Of a stretch of 5,855 nucleotides of DNA, positions 1 to 5,533 are shown piece after piece; the first letter of the stretch is position 1, and every line of letters starts with the position of its first letter. The notes beneath the pieces were generated by a model. That model was not told the DNA's origin, made no database searches, and worked only from the letters and a program-made list of their open reading frames with translations. A program made the position numbers and the translations under genes. Origin of the DNA: JBNJEM01 sp051745935 (GTDB taxonomy: Bacteria > Planctomycetota > Planctomycetia > Pirellulales > Pirellulaceae); assembly GCA_051745935.1 (NCBI GenBank), contig JBNJEM010000517.1:1-5855 (forward strand), read 5' to 3'.

Positions 1-240
1 TCGATTCACCAACGCCATCGACGCGCCGGTTCGCAGTATAACCCATCCCAGCCTCCAACCTACCCGCGGAACAGGACGTGTAGAAGCCCCGTCCCCGTAC
101 CGCCAAGCGGGGTGTTGGAAGCGTCGTCCCACCGCAAATGGGGTGGACACCCAACCGGCTACGTTAACGTCGGGTTCCGTGGAGTGTGGCCACGGGGCCC
201 GAACCTTCCATGCTGGCGATGGGCAGTCTATTGCCTTCTA

Positions 241-405
241 CATGGGAGTGGAGGGTAGACACTCCAGCGCATCCGCACATCGCGTGGCGCTCAACACCCG
301 CTCACCGCGATCGTCGTCAAAGATGATCAGAATATCCTCTACAAGAAATGGCAGCGGCTCATGGCCATCCAGTGATGAGGCCAACAGCACCTCTCGCAGG
401 GCCCG
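241..405 (-). pseudogene. Relict of a YhaN/SMC-like ATPase C-terminal (Walker B) region
   Basis: Read on the minus strand, 55 codons between an in-frame TGA (406-408) and TAG (238-240) give a peptide with the core EPLPFLVEDILIIFDDDRGE. This matches the pattern near the C-terminus of large SMC/Rad50-like ATPases of the YhaN/AAA_27 type, where a hydrophobic Walker B strand (usually PFIVDDIL) is followed by an FDD-x-R block and then a helix ending at a THH motif. The first residues (RALREVLLA) fit the preceding LALR helix. The upstream signature and the downstream THH are not readable in this frame: the reading stops at both ends, and nothing convincing continues in the other frames. I infer a decayed end of a gene that ran leftward, probably originally several hundred residues longer. 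The family assignment rests on remembered motif patterns; chance similarity is possible but unlikely given the length of the conserved core. Confidence 0.6.
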
Positions 406-553
406 TCACCTGGCCCCCGCACCGACGTCGTCCACCCAACGCACGCGATCGCGGGGGAGCCTTGCGGAGCTCGGACCAGGCAAGCTACGGACACACATAT
501 GTCAGCACGAAACCATTCGCCGCGGCGCGTTTACCACCAGGGGGGTCGTACCC

Positions 554-601
554 GCATTAGAATTCCCGGATACCAGAATACCCTACAATTCCCGGCATTA
601 G
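554..601. repeat. Short direct repeats just upstream of the promoter
   Basis: AATTCCCGG occurs at 561-569 and again at 587-595. GCATTAG flanks the first copy on its left (554-560) and the second on its right (595-601). The second copy abuts the -35 hexamer at 602. This could be an upstream binding site for a regulator or a chance duplication; nothing in the sequence decides. Confidence 0.3.
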
Positions 602-629
602 TTGACATACCGTGTCATAGTGCTAGAAT
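602..629 (+). promoter_or_regulatory. Near-consensus sigma70-type promoter with extended -10
   Basis: A perfect TTGACA (602-607) is followed after 16 nt by TAGAAT (624-629), preceded by TG one base upstream (621-622), an extended -10. This is a strong match in a GC-rich context and faces the kinase gene. Transcription would begin around 636-638 and give a leader of about 200 nt before the first ORF. No other comparable promoter was seen between here and the kinase start. It could originally have served a tRNA gene, given the tRNA-like fragment that follows. Confidence 0.5.
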
Positions 630-670
630 GGGGCGTTAGAGCGATTTGAGCCTTGTTTTTCAGTGTTTTT

Positions 671-731
671 TGGCTGAGCGGCGGTTGTTTTCGCAATGCC
701 GAGGTCGGGAGTTCGATCCTCCTCCGCTCCA
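671..731 (+). pseudogene. tRNA-like fragment (Ser-type resemblance, D arm/5' end defective)
   Basis: The 3' half has tRNA form: T-stem GGGAG (707-711), T-loop TTCGATC (712-718), T-stem CTCCT (719-723), acceptor 3' strand CCGCTCC (724-730) and discriminator A (731), with no encoded CCA. Upstream, GAGCGG (676-681) can pair with the acceptor strand over 6 bp, but only 25 nt then separate it from the T arm, so a D arm cannot fit. Alternatively, TGGCTGAGCGG (671-681) looks like positions 8-18 of a serine tRNA, in which case the 5' acceptor strand is missing. A CGG-TTG/CAA-CCG hairpin with a 2-nt bulge occupies the anticodon-arm position, with no normal 7-nt loop. I infer a deleted tRNA gene or a tRNA mimic, not a working tRNA. 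Confidence 0.45.
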
Positions 732-767
732 CTTCTTCTAACTCGTGTCAACAGCATACTTTGCATC

Positions 768-785
768 CCGCCAACGGTTTGGCGG
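768..785 (+). promoter_or_regulatory. Perfect leader hairpin
   Basis: CCGCCAA (768-774) and TTGGCGG (779-785) form a perfect 7-bp stem with the 4-nt loop CGGT. No T-run follows, so it is not an intrinsic terminator. It lies 3 nt before the SD-sequestering hairpin and could stack with it as part of a structured leader. Confidence 0.45.
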
Positions 786-787
786 AG

Positions 788-835
788 CGACTCCCGAAAA
801 GCCCGAAAGGTGTGAATTCACACCGGGAGAAGTCG
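788..835 (+). promoter_or_regulatory. Palindrome-centred hairpin that can mask the ribosome binding site
   Basis: The centre is a perfect 16-bp DNA palindrome, GGTGTGAATTCACACC (809-824). As RNA it gives a GTGTG/CACAC stem with an AATT loop. Outside it, CTCCCG (791-796) is complementary to CGGGAG (824-829), and CGA (788-790) to TCG (833-835) across a 3-nt bulge. The outer helix fully pairs the GGGAG Shine-Dalgarno of the ORF starting at 838. It could therefore act as a translational switch; alternatively the palindrome is an operator for a dimeric DNA-binding protein. Pairing is seen directly; function is inferred. Confidence 0.45.
825..830 (+). promoter_or_regulatory. Shine-Dalgarno of the 53-codon ORF
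   Basis: GGGAGA lies 7 nt before the ATG at 838, which is close to ideal spacing. It is the main support for translation of the small ORF, and it lies inside the 3' strand of the hairpin described at 788-835. Confidence 0.5.
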
Positions 836-837
836 CC

Positions 838-999
838 ATGCCAGACCGCACCTCTCAGTATCGCCGCTATCGTGGCAAGTACGCACGCGTCCTTCGACGT
901 CATTCGCCATGTGAGGTAGCCGAGCCGTACCAATCGGTTTCTTGCAATTATGGCGTTGTATGGCAGAATGGTGCGCAAAACGCTGTACCGGAGACGTGA
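838..999 (+). CDS. Small basic ORF (53 aa), candidate leader/coupled peptide of the kinase gene
   Basis: The ORF starts at an ATG with a good GGGAGA ribosome binding site 7 nt upstream and ends with TGA one base before the kinase ATG, so a ribosome finishing here could restart on the kinase. The product begins MPDRTSQYRRYRGKYARVLR: seven arginines and one lysine lie in the first 21 residues. The second half is polar and neutral, with two cysteines. There is no signal peptide or membrane segment, and I recognise no family. The last 50 nt overlap an in-frame upstream extension of the kinase that lacks a ribosome binding site. It could be a regulatory leader peptide, a small nucleic-acid-binding protein, or an untranslated chance ORF; the good SD and the spacing favour translation. 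Confidence 0.4.
   Translation: MPDRTSQYRRYRGKYARVLRRHSPCEVAEPYQSVSCNYGVVWQNGAQNAVPET
990..993 (+). promoter_or_regulatory. Shine-Dalgarno deciding the kinase start
   Basis: GGAG lies 7 nt before the ATG at 1001. The earlier in-frame ATGs at 950 and 968 have no comparable site, and the 17 residues they would add are not part of the family's usual N-terminus, which begins directly at the CPxC ribbon. The SD lies inside the last codons of the preceding small ORF. Confidence 0.7.
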
Positions 1000-1000
1000 C

Positions 1001-4000
1001 ATGCATATCCGTTGTCCACATTGCCAAAACGCGATCGAGGTCGTCGTGGACGCTGAGCTACAAGATTTGATTTGCCCATCCTGCGGCAGTTCCTTCAATC
1101 TCCTTCCTGATCAGACAATCAGTCGACAGGCAGTGGGCAAGGTCACGTTGGGTCGATTTGAGCTTGTCGAACGGATTGGCATCGGGGCATTTGGCGAGGT
1201 GTGGACGGCTCGTGACAGCGAGCTTGACCGCACCGTGGCTGTAAAAATCCCACGCAAAGACCAGTTGACCGTCGAAGAGACTGAAGCTTTTCTCCGAGAG
1301 GCCCGCTCGGCTGCCCAATTAGATCATCCGAGCATTGTCGCGGTCCACGAAGTGGGCAAGGAAAACGATCAGTTGTTCATTGTCAGCGCCTACGTGCAGG
1401 GGATTACGTTGGCGGATTGGTTATCGGTGAAACGCCCCACGGCGAAAGAAGCAGCCGAATTGTGTGCCAAGATAGGAGATGCGGTACAACATGCGCATGA
1501 GCATGGCGTCATCCATCGAGATCTGAAGTCTAGCAACATTATGCTCGACGAGGACGGCGAGCCCCACATCATGGATTTCGGCTTGGCCAAGCGCGAAGCT
1601 GGCGAAGTCACGATGACCGTGGAAGGGAAACTGCTCGGGACTCCCGCGTACATGTCACCGGAGCAGGCGAAGGGGGCGGCTCACGATGCAGACGAACGCA
1701 GTGACGTCTACTCATTGGGCGTTATTCTGTTTGAGTTGCTAACTGGCGATCTCCCGTTTCGGGGCAATGTCCGGGTGCTGATTCATCAGGTTATGAATGA
1801 AGAACCACCTGGTCCTAGAAAGCTTAACAATCAGATACCTGTTGACTTGAACACGATCTGTTTGAAGTGTCTTGAGAAGAACCCTGACAAGCGATACCAA
1901 ACGGCGAATGCCATGGCACGGGATCTGCGTCGACATCTGAATGGCGAACCGCTTGAGGCCAGGCCAGTTGGTCGGCTTGAGAGCGGATGGCGCTGGTGCC
2001 GACGGAACGCCGCCGTGGCTAGCCTTGCGGGTGGCTTGTTCCTTGTCGTCGTTATTGGACTAGTTGGAGTGGCCGTAGCACTGATACACGAAAAAGTCAT
2101 TACGGCTAGACAAGAGAGACAGCTTTATTGGTCTCGTATAAATCTCGCGTACATGGCTTTCAATGACGGTGATCACAATTCGTTTGAACGCTGGACGGAA
2201 GAGATTAAGGATCTTTCCCCGAAAATTGACCGTGGTATCGAGTGGAGCTTCTTACTGGCACGTGACCAAGAGATGAAGGGACCTAACCAAATAACGGTTT
2301 CCAACACAGTAGAAGCATTGACGCACGGGGGACACCGCAAGTTTATCATCAGCTGCGAGGATGGCTCCAACTACATCGTTGACGTGAATGAAACGAGTCC
2401 AATACCACTCCCATCTAATTTGAATGGTTTTATTGCCACTTTCACACCATTGCAAAATTATATCGTCGCTAATCCCTGTCGACTGGACGGAGCGCAAGCG
2501 AATAACACGAGAGTCTGGGGATACCCCTCGCTTGATCCACTTAAGGCCGACTGGCTCCTTGAGCTTGGTGACACGCGGGGTTCTGATATGCAAATCGCGC
2601 TGAGTGCGGACGAGCAATCGGTTGTTATCATGTCGGCCGATGAGGACATCGAGATTCGCACATTTCCGGGCGGAAAGCTCATTGACTCAGTTCCTGGTTC
2701 CTCCTGTGTCCATTGCGCCGTTGCCCCGTCAAAACGTCTGATGGTCATCGCGCGGAGATATGAGACAAAAGAAGAAATTGAATTGATTGATATGGACACG
2801 AAAGAGCTTCTCGATTGCGAAACTCATGATTTGGGGATTGGTTCATACCAAGGACTTTTCAAGTTCGCACCAGATGAAAGCGTGATCATTGGCGGCGGCC
2901 ACTATGGTGCTCGAATGTGGCGAGTGGAAAACAGGCGTCTTGAGCGACTGGATTGGCATCTCGACACAGAGACATACGACATCGCAATTTCACACGATAG
3001 CTATGTGGCAATGGGATGCTCGGATCAAACGGTCAAGATGTGGTCGCTCAACAATTTGCACAATCAAGTTGCCAATTTAATGAACCCCAGTACAGTTACC
3101 GCCGTAGCATTTTCGGCGGAAGGCGACCATCTCGCGGCCGGTTGTCGCGGTGGAACGGTACGTTTCTGGCCAGCGCGGCATTGGAAACACGCACACGTGA
3201 TCGGCTCGGACTCGTATGTTCATCCGGCATTTGATGTCACATCCGATCGGCTCGCAGCGATATCCCAGGGTGGCGATAGGACGCGTGGCGAATCATTGCG
3301 GCTGGTTAATCTTAATACTGGAAGTGAATCATTGCTCGTTCCACATTCAACCGGCGATATCTGGTGCGCGGCATTCTCGCCTGACGGACGCTACGTAGCG
3401 TGTGGCGACTCGACTGGCATGGTCCGGGTTTGGAACGTGAATTCGGGCGAGCTAGTACGTCCAGAGGAACGTGTCTTTTCGACAGAAGTCACTACTCTCG
3501 CGTTTTCCTCCGAGGGGATGCTCGCAGCGGGCGGCAAAAAAGGACGCGTGGTTTTGTGGAAAGACATCCATGGTCAGCGCACGTCAGTGACCGCTCCCGA
3601 GTTGGTTACGGCGCTCAGGTTTGCACCCGATGGACGCTTGGCAATTGGGGGAGGCGAGTCCTCATACAGTGGACCGGGGTCAATCACCGTCATTGATCCC
3701 GCAACCGGAAAACCAGTGGATCGTTCCCTGCCCCGCTCCGCGCCCGAATGCGTTCGCGACATTGGTTTTTCGCGTGACGGCTGTCTCATTGCGTTTACTT
3801 TCAACTTCAGCGCGGGCCTGATGGAGATACTCGAAACGGACTCTTGGTCGCGTTTGGAGTGTTCCCCGCTACGTTGTCATTCAGGAAAGTCAACGCAACT
3901 TGCATTTGCCGGCGATCGTTTGATCACTGGCAGTGACAACAAGCTACTACGGTTCTGGGATTTGAAGTACGGAGAGCTGGTTGGTGCATTGAGGACCGGC

Positions 4001-4096
4001 GGAAAAATTCGCGACATCAAGGTCCTGCCAGACGAAGGGGCGTTCGCGACAATTACCCGAAAAGGTGTTGTCAAGCTGTGGACTGCTGATCCTTGA
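1001..4096 (+). CDS. Membrane-anchored Ser/Thr protein kinase with zinc ribbon and WD40 propeller
   Basis: A 1031-residue Hanks-type kinase. Residues 1-30 form a zinc ribbon (CPHC at 5-8, CPSC at 25-28). The kinase domain (about 53-313) has the Gly loop GIGAFGEV (60-67), VAVK lysine 82, helix-C Glu100, HRDLKSSN (172-179, catalytic Asp174; Ser replaces the usual Pro after the Lys), DFG (192-194) and a SPE variant of the APE motif (219-221). Thr204 and Thr206 in the activation segment are plausible autophosphorylation sites. All catalytic residues are present, so activity is expected. A basic WRWCRR stretch precedes one membrane helix (about 338-362), which puts the kinase inside. A short helical linker (about 363-420) leads to some 600 residues of degenerate WD40 blades, with strand ends such as VKMW, VRFW, VRVW, VVLW, LRFW and VKLW; the length suits about two propellers. 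The outer propeller probably senses a protein or ligand. The architecture is typical of planctomycetes; the target is unknown. Confidence 0.93.
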   Translation: MHIRCPHCQNAIEVVVDAELQDLICPSCGSSFNLLPDQTISRQAVGKVTLGRFELVERIGIGAFGEVWTARDSELDRTVAVKIPRKDQLTVEETEAFLREARSAAQLDHPSIVAVHEVGKENDQLFIVSAYVQGITLADWLSVKRPTAKEAAELCAKIGDAVQHAHEHGVIHRDLKSSNIMLDEDGEPHIMDFGLAKREAGEVTMTVEGKLLGTPAYMSPEQAKGAAHDADERSDVYSLGVILFELLTGDLPFRGNVRVLIHQVMNEEPPGPRKLNNQIPVDLNTICLKCLEKNPDKRYQTANAMARDLRRHLNGEPLEARPVGRLESGWRWCRRNAAVASLAGGLFLVVVIGLVGVAVALIHEKVITARQERQLYWSRINLAYMAFNDGDHNSFERWTEEIKDLSPKIDRGIEWSFLLARDQEMKGPNQITVSNTVEALTHGGHRKFIISCEDGSNYIVDVNETSPIPLPSNLNGFIATFTPLQNYIVANPCRLDGAQANNTRVWGYPSLDPLKADWLLELGDTRGSDMQIALSADEQSVVIMSADEDIEIRTFPGGKLIDSVPGSSCVHCAVAPSKRLMVIARRYETKEEIELIDMDTKELLDCETHDLGIGSYQGLFKFAPDESVIIGGGHYGARMWRVENRRLERLDWHLDTETYDIAISHDSYVAMGCSDQTVKMWSLNNLHNQVANLMNPSTVTAVAFSAEGDHLAAGCRGGTVRFWPARHWKHAHVIGSDSYVHPAFDVTSDRLAAISQGGDRTRGESLRLVNLNTGSESLLVPHSTGDIWCAAFSPDGRYVACGDSTGMVRVWNVNSGELVRPEERVFSTEVTTLAFSSEGMLAAGGKKGRVVLWKDIHGQRTSVTAPELVTALRFAPDGRLAIGGGESSYSGPGSITVIDPATGKPVDRSLPRSAPECVRDIGFSRDGCLIAFTFNFSAGLMEILETDSWSRLECSPLRCHSGKSTQLAFAGDRLITGSDNKLLRFWDLKYGELVGALRTGGKIRDIKVLPDEGAFATITRKGVVKLWTADP

Positions 4097-4101
4097 CGAT
4101 A

Positions 4102-4206
4102 ATGAGTGGTGGCAGCCGAACATTTCTTGCCTTGTTAGCAACGGTGGTTACATTATCCCTTGCATGGCTAATCCATCGGAAACGTTGTGAATCGATTGGT
4201 AGGTGA
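4102..4206 (+). CDS. Possible 34-aa single-span membrane peptide
   Basis: An ATG 5 nt after the kinase stop opens a 34-codon ORF. The peptide has a short polar start (MSGGSR), a hydrophobic stretch of about 18 residues (TFLALLATVVTLSLAWLI) and a basic tail (HRKRCESIGR), a layout typical of small membrane proteins with the C-terminus inside. There is no clear Shine-Dalgarno, so translation would depend on reinitiation after the kinase stop. Its TGA overlaps by one base an ATG at 4206, but the ORF starting there runs through repeat DNA and is not credible. The hydrophobic run could arise by chance in so short an ORF, and I know no family for it. Confidence 0.3.
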   Translation: MSGGSRTFLALLATVVTLSLAWLIHRKRCESIGR

Positions 4207-4263
4207 TGAAAAGATTTATCGTAGCCGTTCACGGGTGCCGCTACACGGCCTGGACACGCAAGG

Positions 4264-4289
4264 CCCGCAGGGATGCCCCGCAGGGATGC
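4264..4289. repeat. 13-nt perfect tandem duplication
   Basis: CCCGCAGGGATGC occurs twice in perfect tandem (4264-4276 and 4277-4289). The second unit runs directly into REP-like copy 1, overlapping its first two bases. A GGATGCC sequence also precedes copy 3, so this may be a duplicated edge of the REP element. Confidence 0.7.
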
Positions 4290-4327
4290 CACGGGCTTGT
4301 CCCGTGGTGGTTCACGTTCCCCGCTAC
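4288..4327 (+). repeat. REP-like 40-nt palindromic repeat, copy 1
   Basis: The head is an inverted repeat, CCACGGG-CTTGT-CCCGTGG (4289-4307, 7-bp stem), followed by a tail ending CACGTTCCCCGCTAC. Copies 2 and 3 share head, tail and exact length. Copies 1 and 2 lie in opposite orientations with their tails facing each other, as in paired REP (BIME-like) arrangements. No T-run follows the stem, so it is not a standard terminator for the kinase gene. Confidence 0.75.
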
Positions 4328-4359
4328 AAACTGGTCAGACACACTACTCCTAGCCGTCG

Positions 4360-4399
4360 GTAGCGTGGAACGTAACGGACCACGGGGCGAGCCCGTGGC
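4360..4399 (-). repeat. REP-like 40-nt palindromic repeat, copy 2
   Basis: Reading the minus strand gives the same layout as copy 1: GCC, the stem CCACGGG/CCCGTGG around the loop CTCGC, and a tail ending ACGTTCCACGCTAC. The stem is identical to copy 1; differences fall in the loop and tail. It is separated from copy 1 by 32 nt. Confidence 0.75.
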
Positions 4400-4456
4400 A
4401 TTGCTGGCCGTGTCGGCATTCGGTCGTGTTGGCCGTGCCGATAGCTCGGAGCGGAT

Positions 4457-4496
4457 GCCCCGGGCTTGACCCGGGGAGTGTCACGTTTTTCGCTAC
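4457..4496 (+). repeat. REP-like 40-nt palindromic repeat, copy 3, at the helicase-relict junction
   Basis: The head stem is CCCCGGG/CCCGGGG around the loop CTTGA (4458-4476). Relative to copies 1 and 2, an A:T pair is replaced by C:G on both strands, a compensatory change showing that pairing is kept. The tail ends TCACGTTTTTCGCTAC. Its last base directly abuts the end of the helicase similarity at 4497, so the repeat marks the point where that gene is cut off. The 57 nt between copies 2 and 3 contain TGGCCGTG twice (4405-4412, 4430-4437). Confidence 0.75.
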
Positions 4497-4982
4497 CATT
4501 GAATGAACGCGTGCTCTTTCGGCATTTTTGAGTTCATCAGTCATGCTGAAGCGAAGTGGGTCGAGCAGCCCGGAGAATGAGCGAGTGTGGCCGTTGTGGG
4601 GGGTCGCGGTCAGGAACAATCGATGCTCGAAGTAGGGTGCGATCATCCGCAACGTCTGGCAGAGCTGGCTATCCTCGCCAAACGGGGACGGCATCAGATT
4701 GTGGACCTCATCGACAATCAATAAATCCCACGGAAGGTGCGGCGAACCTTCCGCTGTTCTGCAAGCGCTGCGAAACTGCTCGAGAATGTCCTGTTGGCGC
4801 AAGTAGTAGTACGAGGCGATAATGCGAGAGCACGACCGCCAGGGATTGGCGTCAATCCCGAGCGTCCGTTTTAGTTTCACCGTGGCGTCACGGTCAATCA
4901 TGTCGAAGGTCAACGAAAACTTATCCCACATTTCTTCCTGCCACTGAACCCGCAGTGCGGCGGGCGTTAGAATCAAAAGTGG
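4497..4982 (-). pseudogene. Relict of an SNF2-type helicase resembling DISARM DrmD
   Basis: Read leftward, about 162 codons remain open without a stop or frameshift. They contain helicase motif Ia (LLILTPAALRVQWQEEM), the DEVH box in LLIVDEVHNL (4701-4712) and motif III in HRLFLTATPHNGHTRSF, followed by DPLRF and TDELKNAERARV. This order and wording match superfamily 2 SNF2/HepA-like ATPases, closest in my recollection to DrmD of DISARM phage-defence systems. Walker A, which should lie just upstream, is missing: an in-frame TGA precedes the fragment and the DNA beyond is unrelated. The whole second RecA lobe (motifs IV-VI) is gone, cut exactly at REP copy 3. About three residues seem missing between SGLL and DPLRF compared with relatives. 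Without Walker A and lobe 2 it cannot be an active helicase. No other DISARM gene is in the window. SF2 membership is secure; the DrmD subgroup is less so. Confidence 0.78.
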
Positions 4983-5041
4983 ATTGCTCGGTCACACGTG
5001 GCGATTTTGAAAATGGCTCACTTAGAACATCTCCCAGTTGC

Positions 5042-5143
5042 ACAGCGCCACTTCGATTACTTCCCCACCGGCACAGGGCCGGTGGGGCTAAAACCTTTTA
5101 TCGCAACGCTTTGCGTTCATCGGTCGAACCAAAGTGGCGCTGT
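5042..5143. repeat. 102-nt MITE-like element with 12-bp terminal inverted repeats and nested hairpins
   Basis: ACAGCGCCACTT (5042-5053) and AAGTGGCGCTGT (5132-5143) are perfect inverted repeats. Inside are a perfect 10-bp hairpin, CCCCACCGGC/GCCGGTGGGG with a 5-nt loop (5063-5087), and a small AACGC-TTT-GCGTT hairpin (5105-5117). No target-site duplication is evident. It could be a non-autonomous mobile element or a structured RNA. The reading frames across it have no recognisable product. Confidence 0.5.
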
Positions 5144-5185
5144 CGAATTAGGCGTTGCCGAGAAAGCTACGTGCCAGAGTTCTTT

Positions 5186-5267
5186 ACAGCCCGTAACAGA
5201 ACTTGGCTCCCGCTTCCAGAAATCCCTGGATAACACCAGGCCCGCACGGTTTTGTTATGGGTTCTAA
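5186..5267. repeat. 82-nt direct repeat, copy A
   Basis: This starts ACAGCCCGTAACA and ends TTATGGGTTCTAA; 74 of 82 positions match copy B at 5452-5533, with no gaps. The ends are imperfect inverted repeats (CCCGTAACAGAAC against GTTTTGTTATGGG). Copy A also has two alternative inner 5-bp hairpins, TCCAG/CTGGA and CCTGG/CCAGG, which copy B has lost. It looks like a dispersed palindromic element. Confidence 0.75.
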
Positions 5268-5310
5268 CTCTTTTTCCGATTCCGGCGCATGTTCCCGCAT
5301 GCACTGAAAT

Positions 5311-5334
5311 GGCGAATCGGGTGTTTGATTCGCC
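5311..5334. repeat. Perfect 8-bp inverted repeat between the two 82-nt copies
   Basis: GGCGAATC (5311-5318) and GATTCGCC (5327-5334) flank an 8-nt loop, GGGTGTTT. No T-run follows. A weaker GGGCG/CGCCC hairpin lies at 5350-5364. The 184 nt between the 82-nt copies contain no gene that I can recognise. Confidence 0.45.
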
Positions 5335-5451
5335 GTTAGTCCTCCCTCTGGGCGCGGAACGCCCTTGATGGTGGGTGTGGCGCATACCGTACTTATCGTC
5401 TCCTGACCTTACCAAACTCAACGGTGCCAATAAAGCAGTTGGGGATATTTA

Positions 5452-5533
5452 ACAGCCCGTAACAAAACCTGGCTTCCGCTTCCCAAAATCCCTGGATAAC
5501 ACCAAACCCGCACGGTTCTGTTATGGGTTCTAA
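5452..5533. repeat. 82-nt direct repeat, copy B
   Basis: Same length and orientation as copy A, with eight substitutions. The terminal inverted repeats persist (CCCGTAACAAAACC against GGTTCTGTTATGGG), but changes at the centre (CCAG to CCCA, and CCAGG to CCAAA) break both inner stems, so this copy appears more decayed. Confidence 0.75.

Noticed and set aside
143..601. Plus-strand open frame of 152 codons
   Set aside because: It has no ribosome binding site and a low-complexity Ser/Arg-rich product, and it runs antisense to the ATPase relict, whose minus-strand reading matches a known family pattern.
950..1000. 17-residue N-terminal extension of the kinase from the ATG at 950
   Set aside because: There is no Shine-Dalgarno for that ATG, it overlaps the small ORF, and the CPxC ribbon normally begins the protein; the ATG at 1001 has GGAG at proper spacing.
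4206..4469. Plus-strand ORF beginning one base overlapping the stop of the 34-aa ORF
   Set aside because: Nearly all of it is the tandem duplication and REP-like repeats; the apparent coding is what the repeats happen to translate to.
4350..4496. C-terminal continuation of the helicase relict into 4350-4496
   Set aside because: The frame stays open, but the residues come from REP copies 2 and 3 and have no helicase similarity.
5063..5100. Intrinsic terminator at the 10-bp hairpin
   Set aside because: The stem is strong, but it is followed by CTAAAACC rather than a T-run, and no gene ends next to it on either strand.
4264..5533. CRISPR array
   Set aside because: The repeats differ in orientation, family and spacing; there are no regularly spaced identical units with unique spacers.
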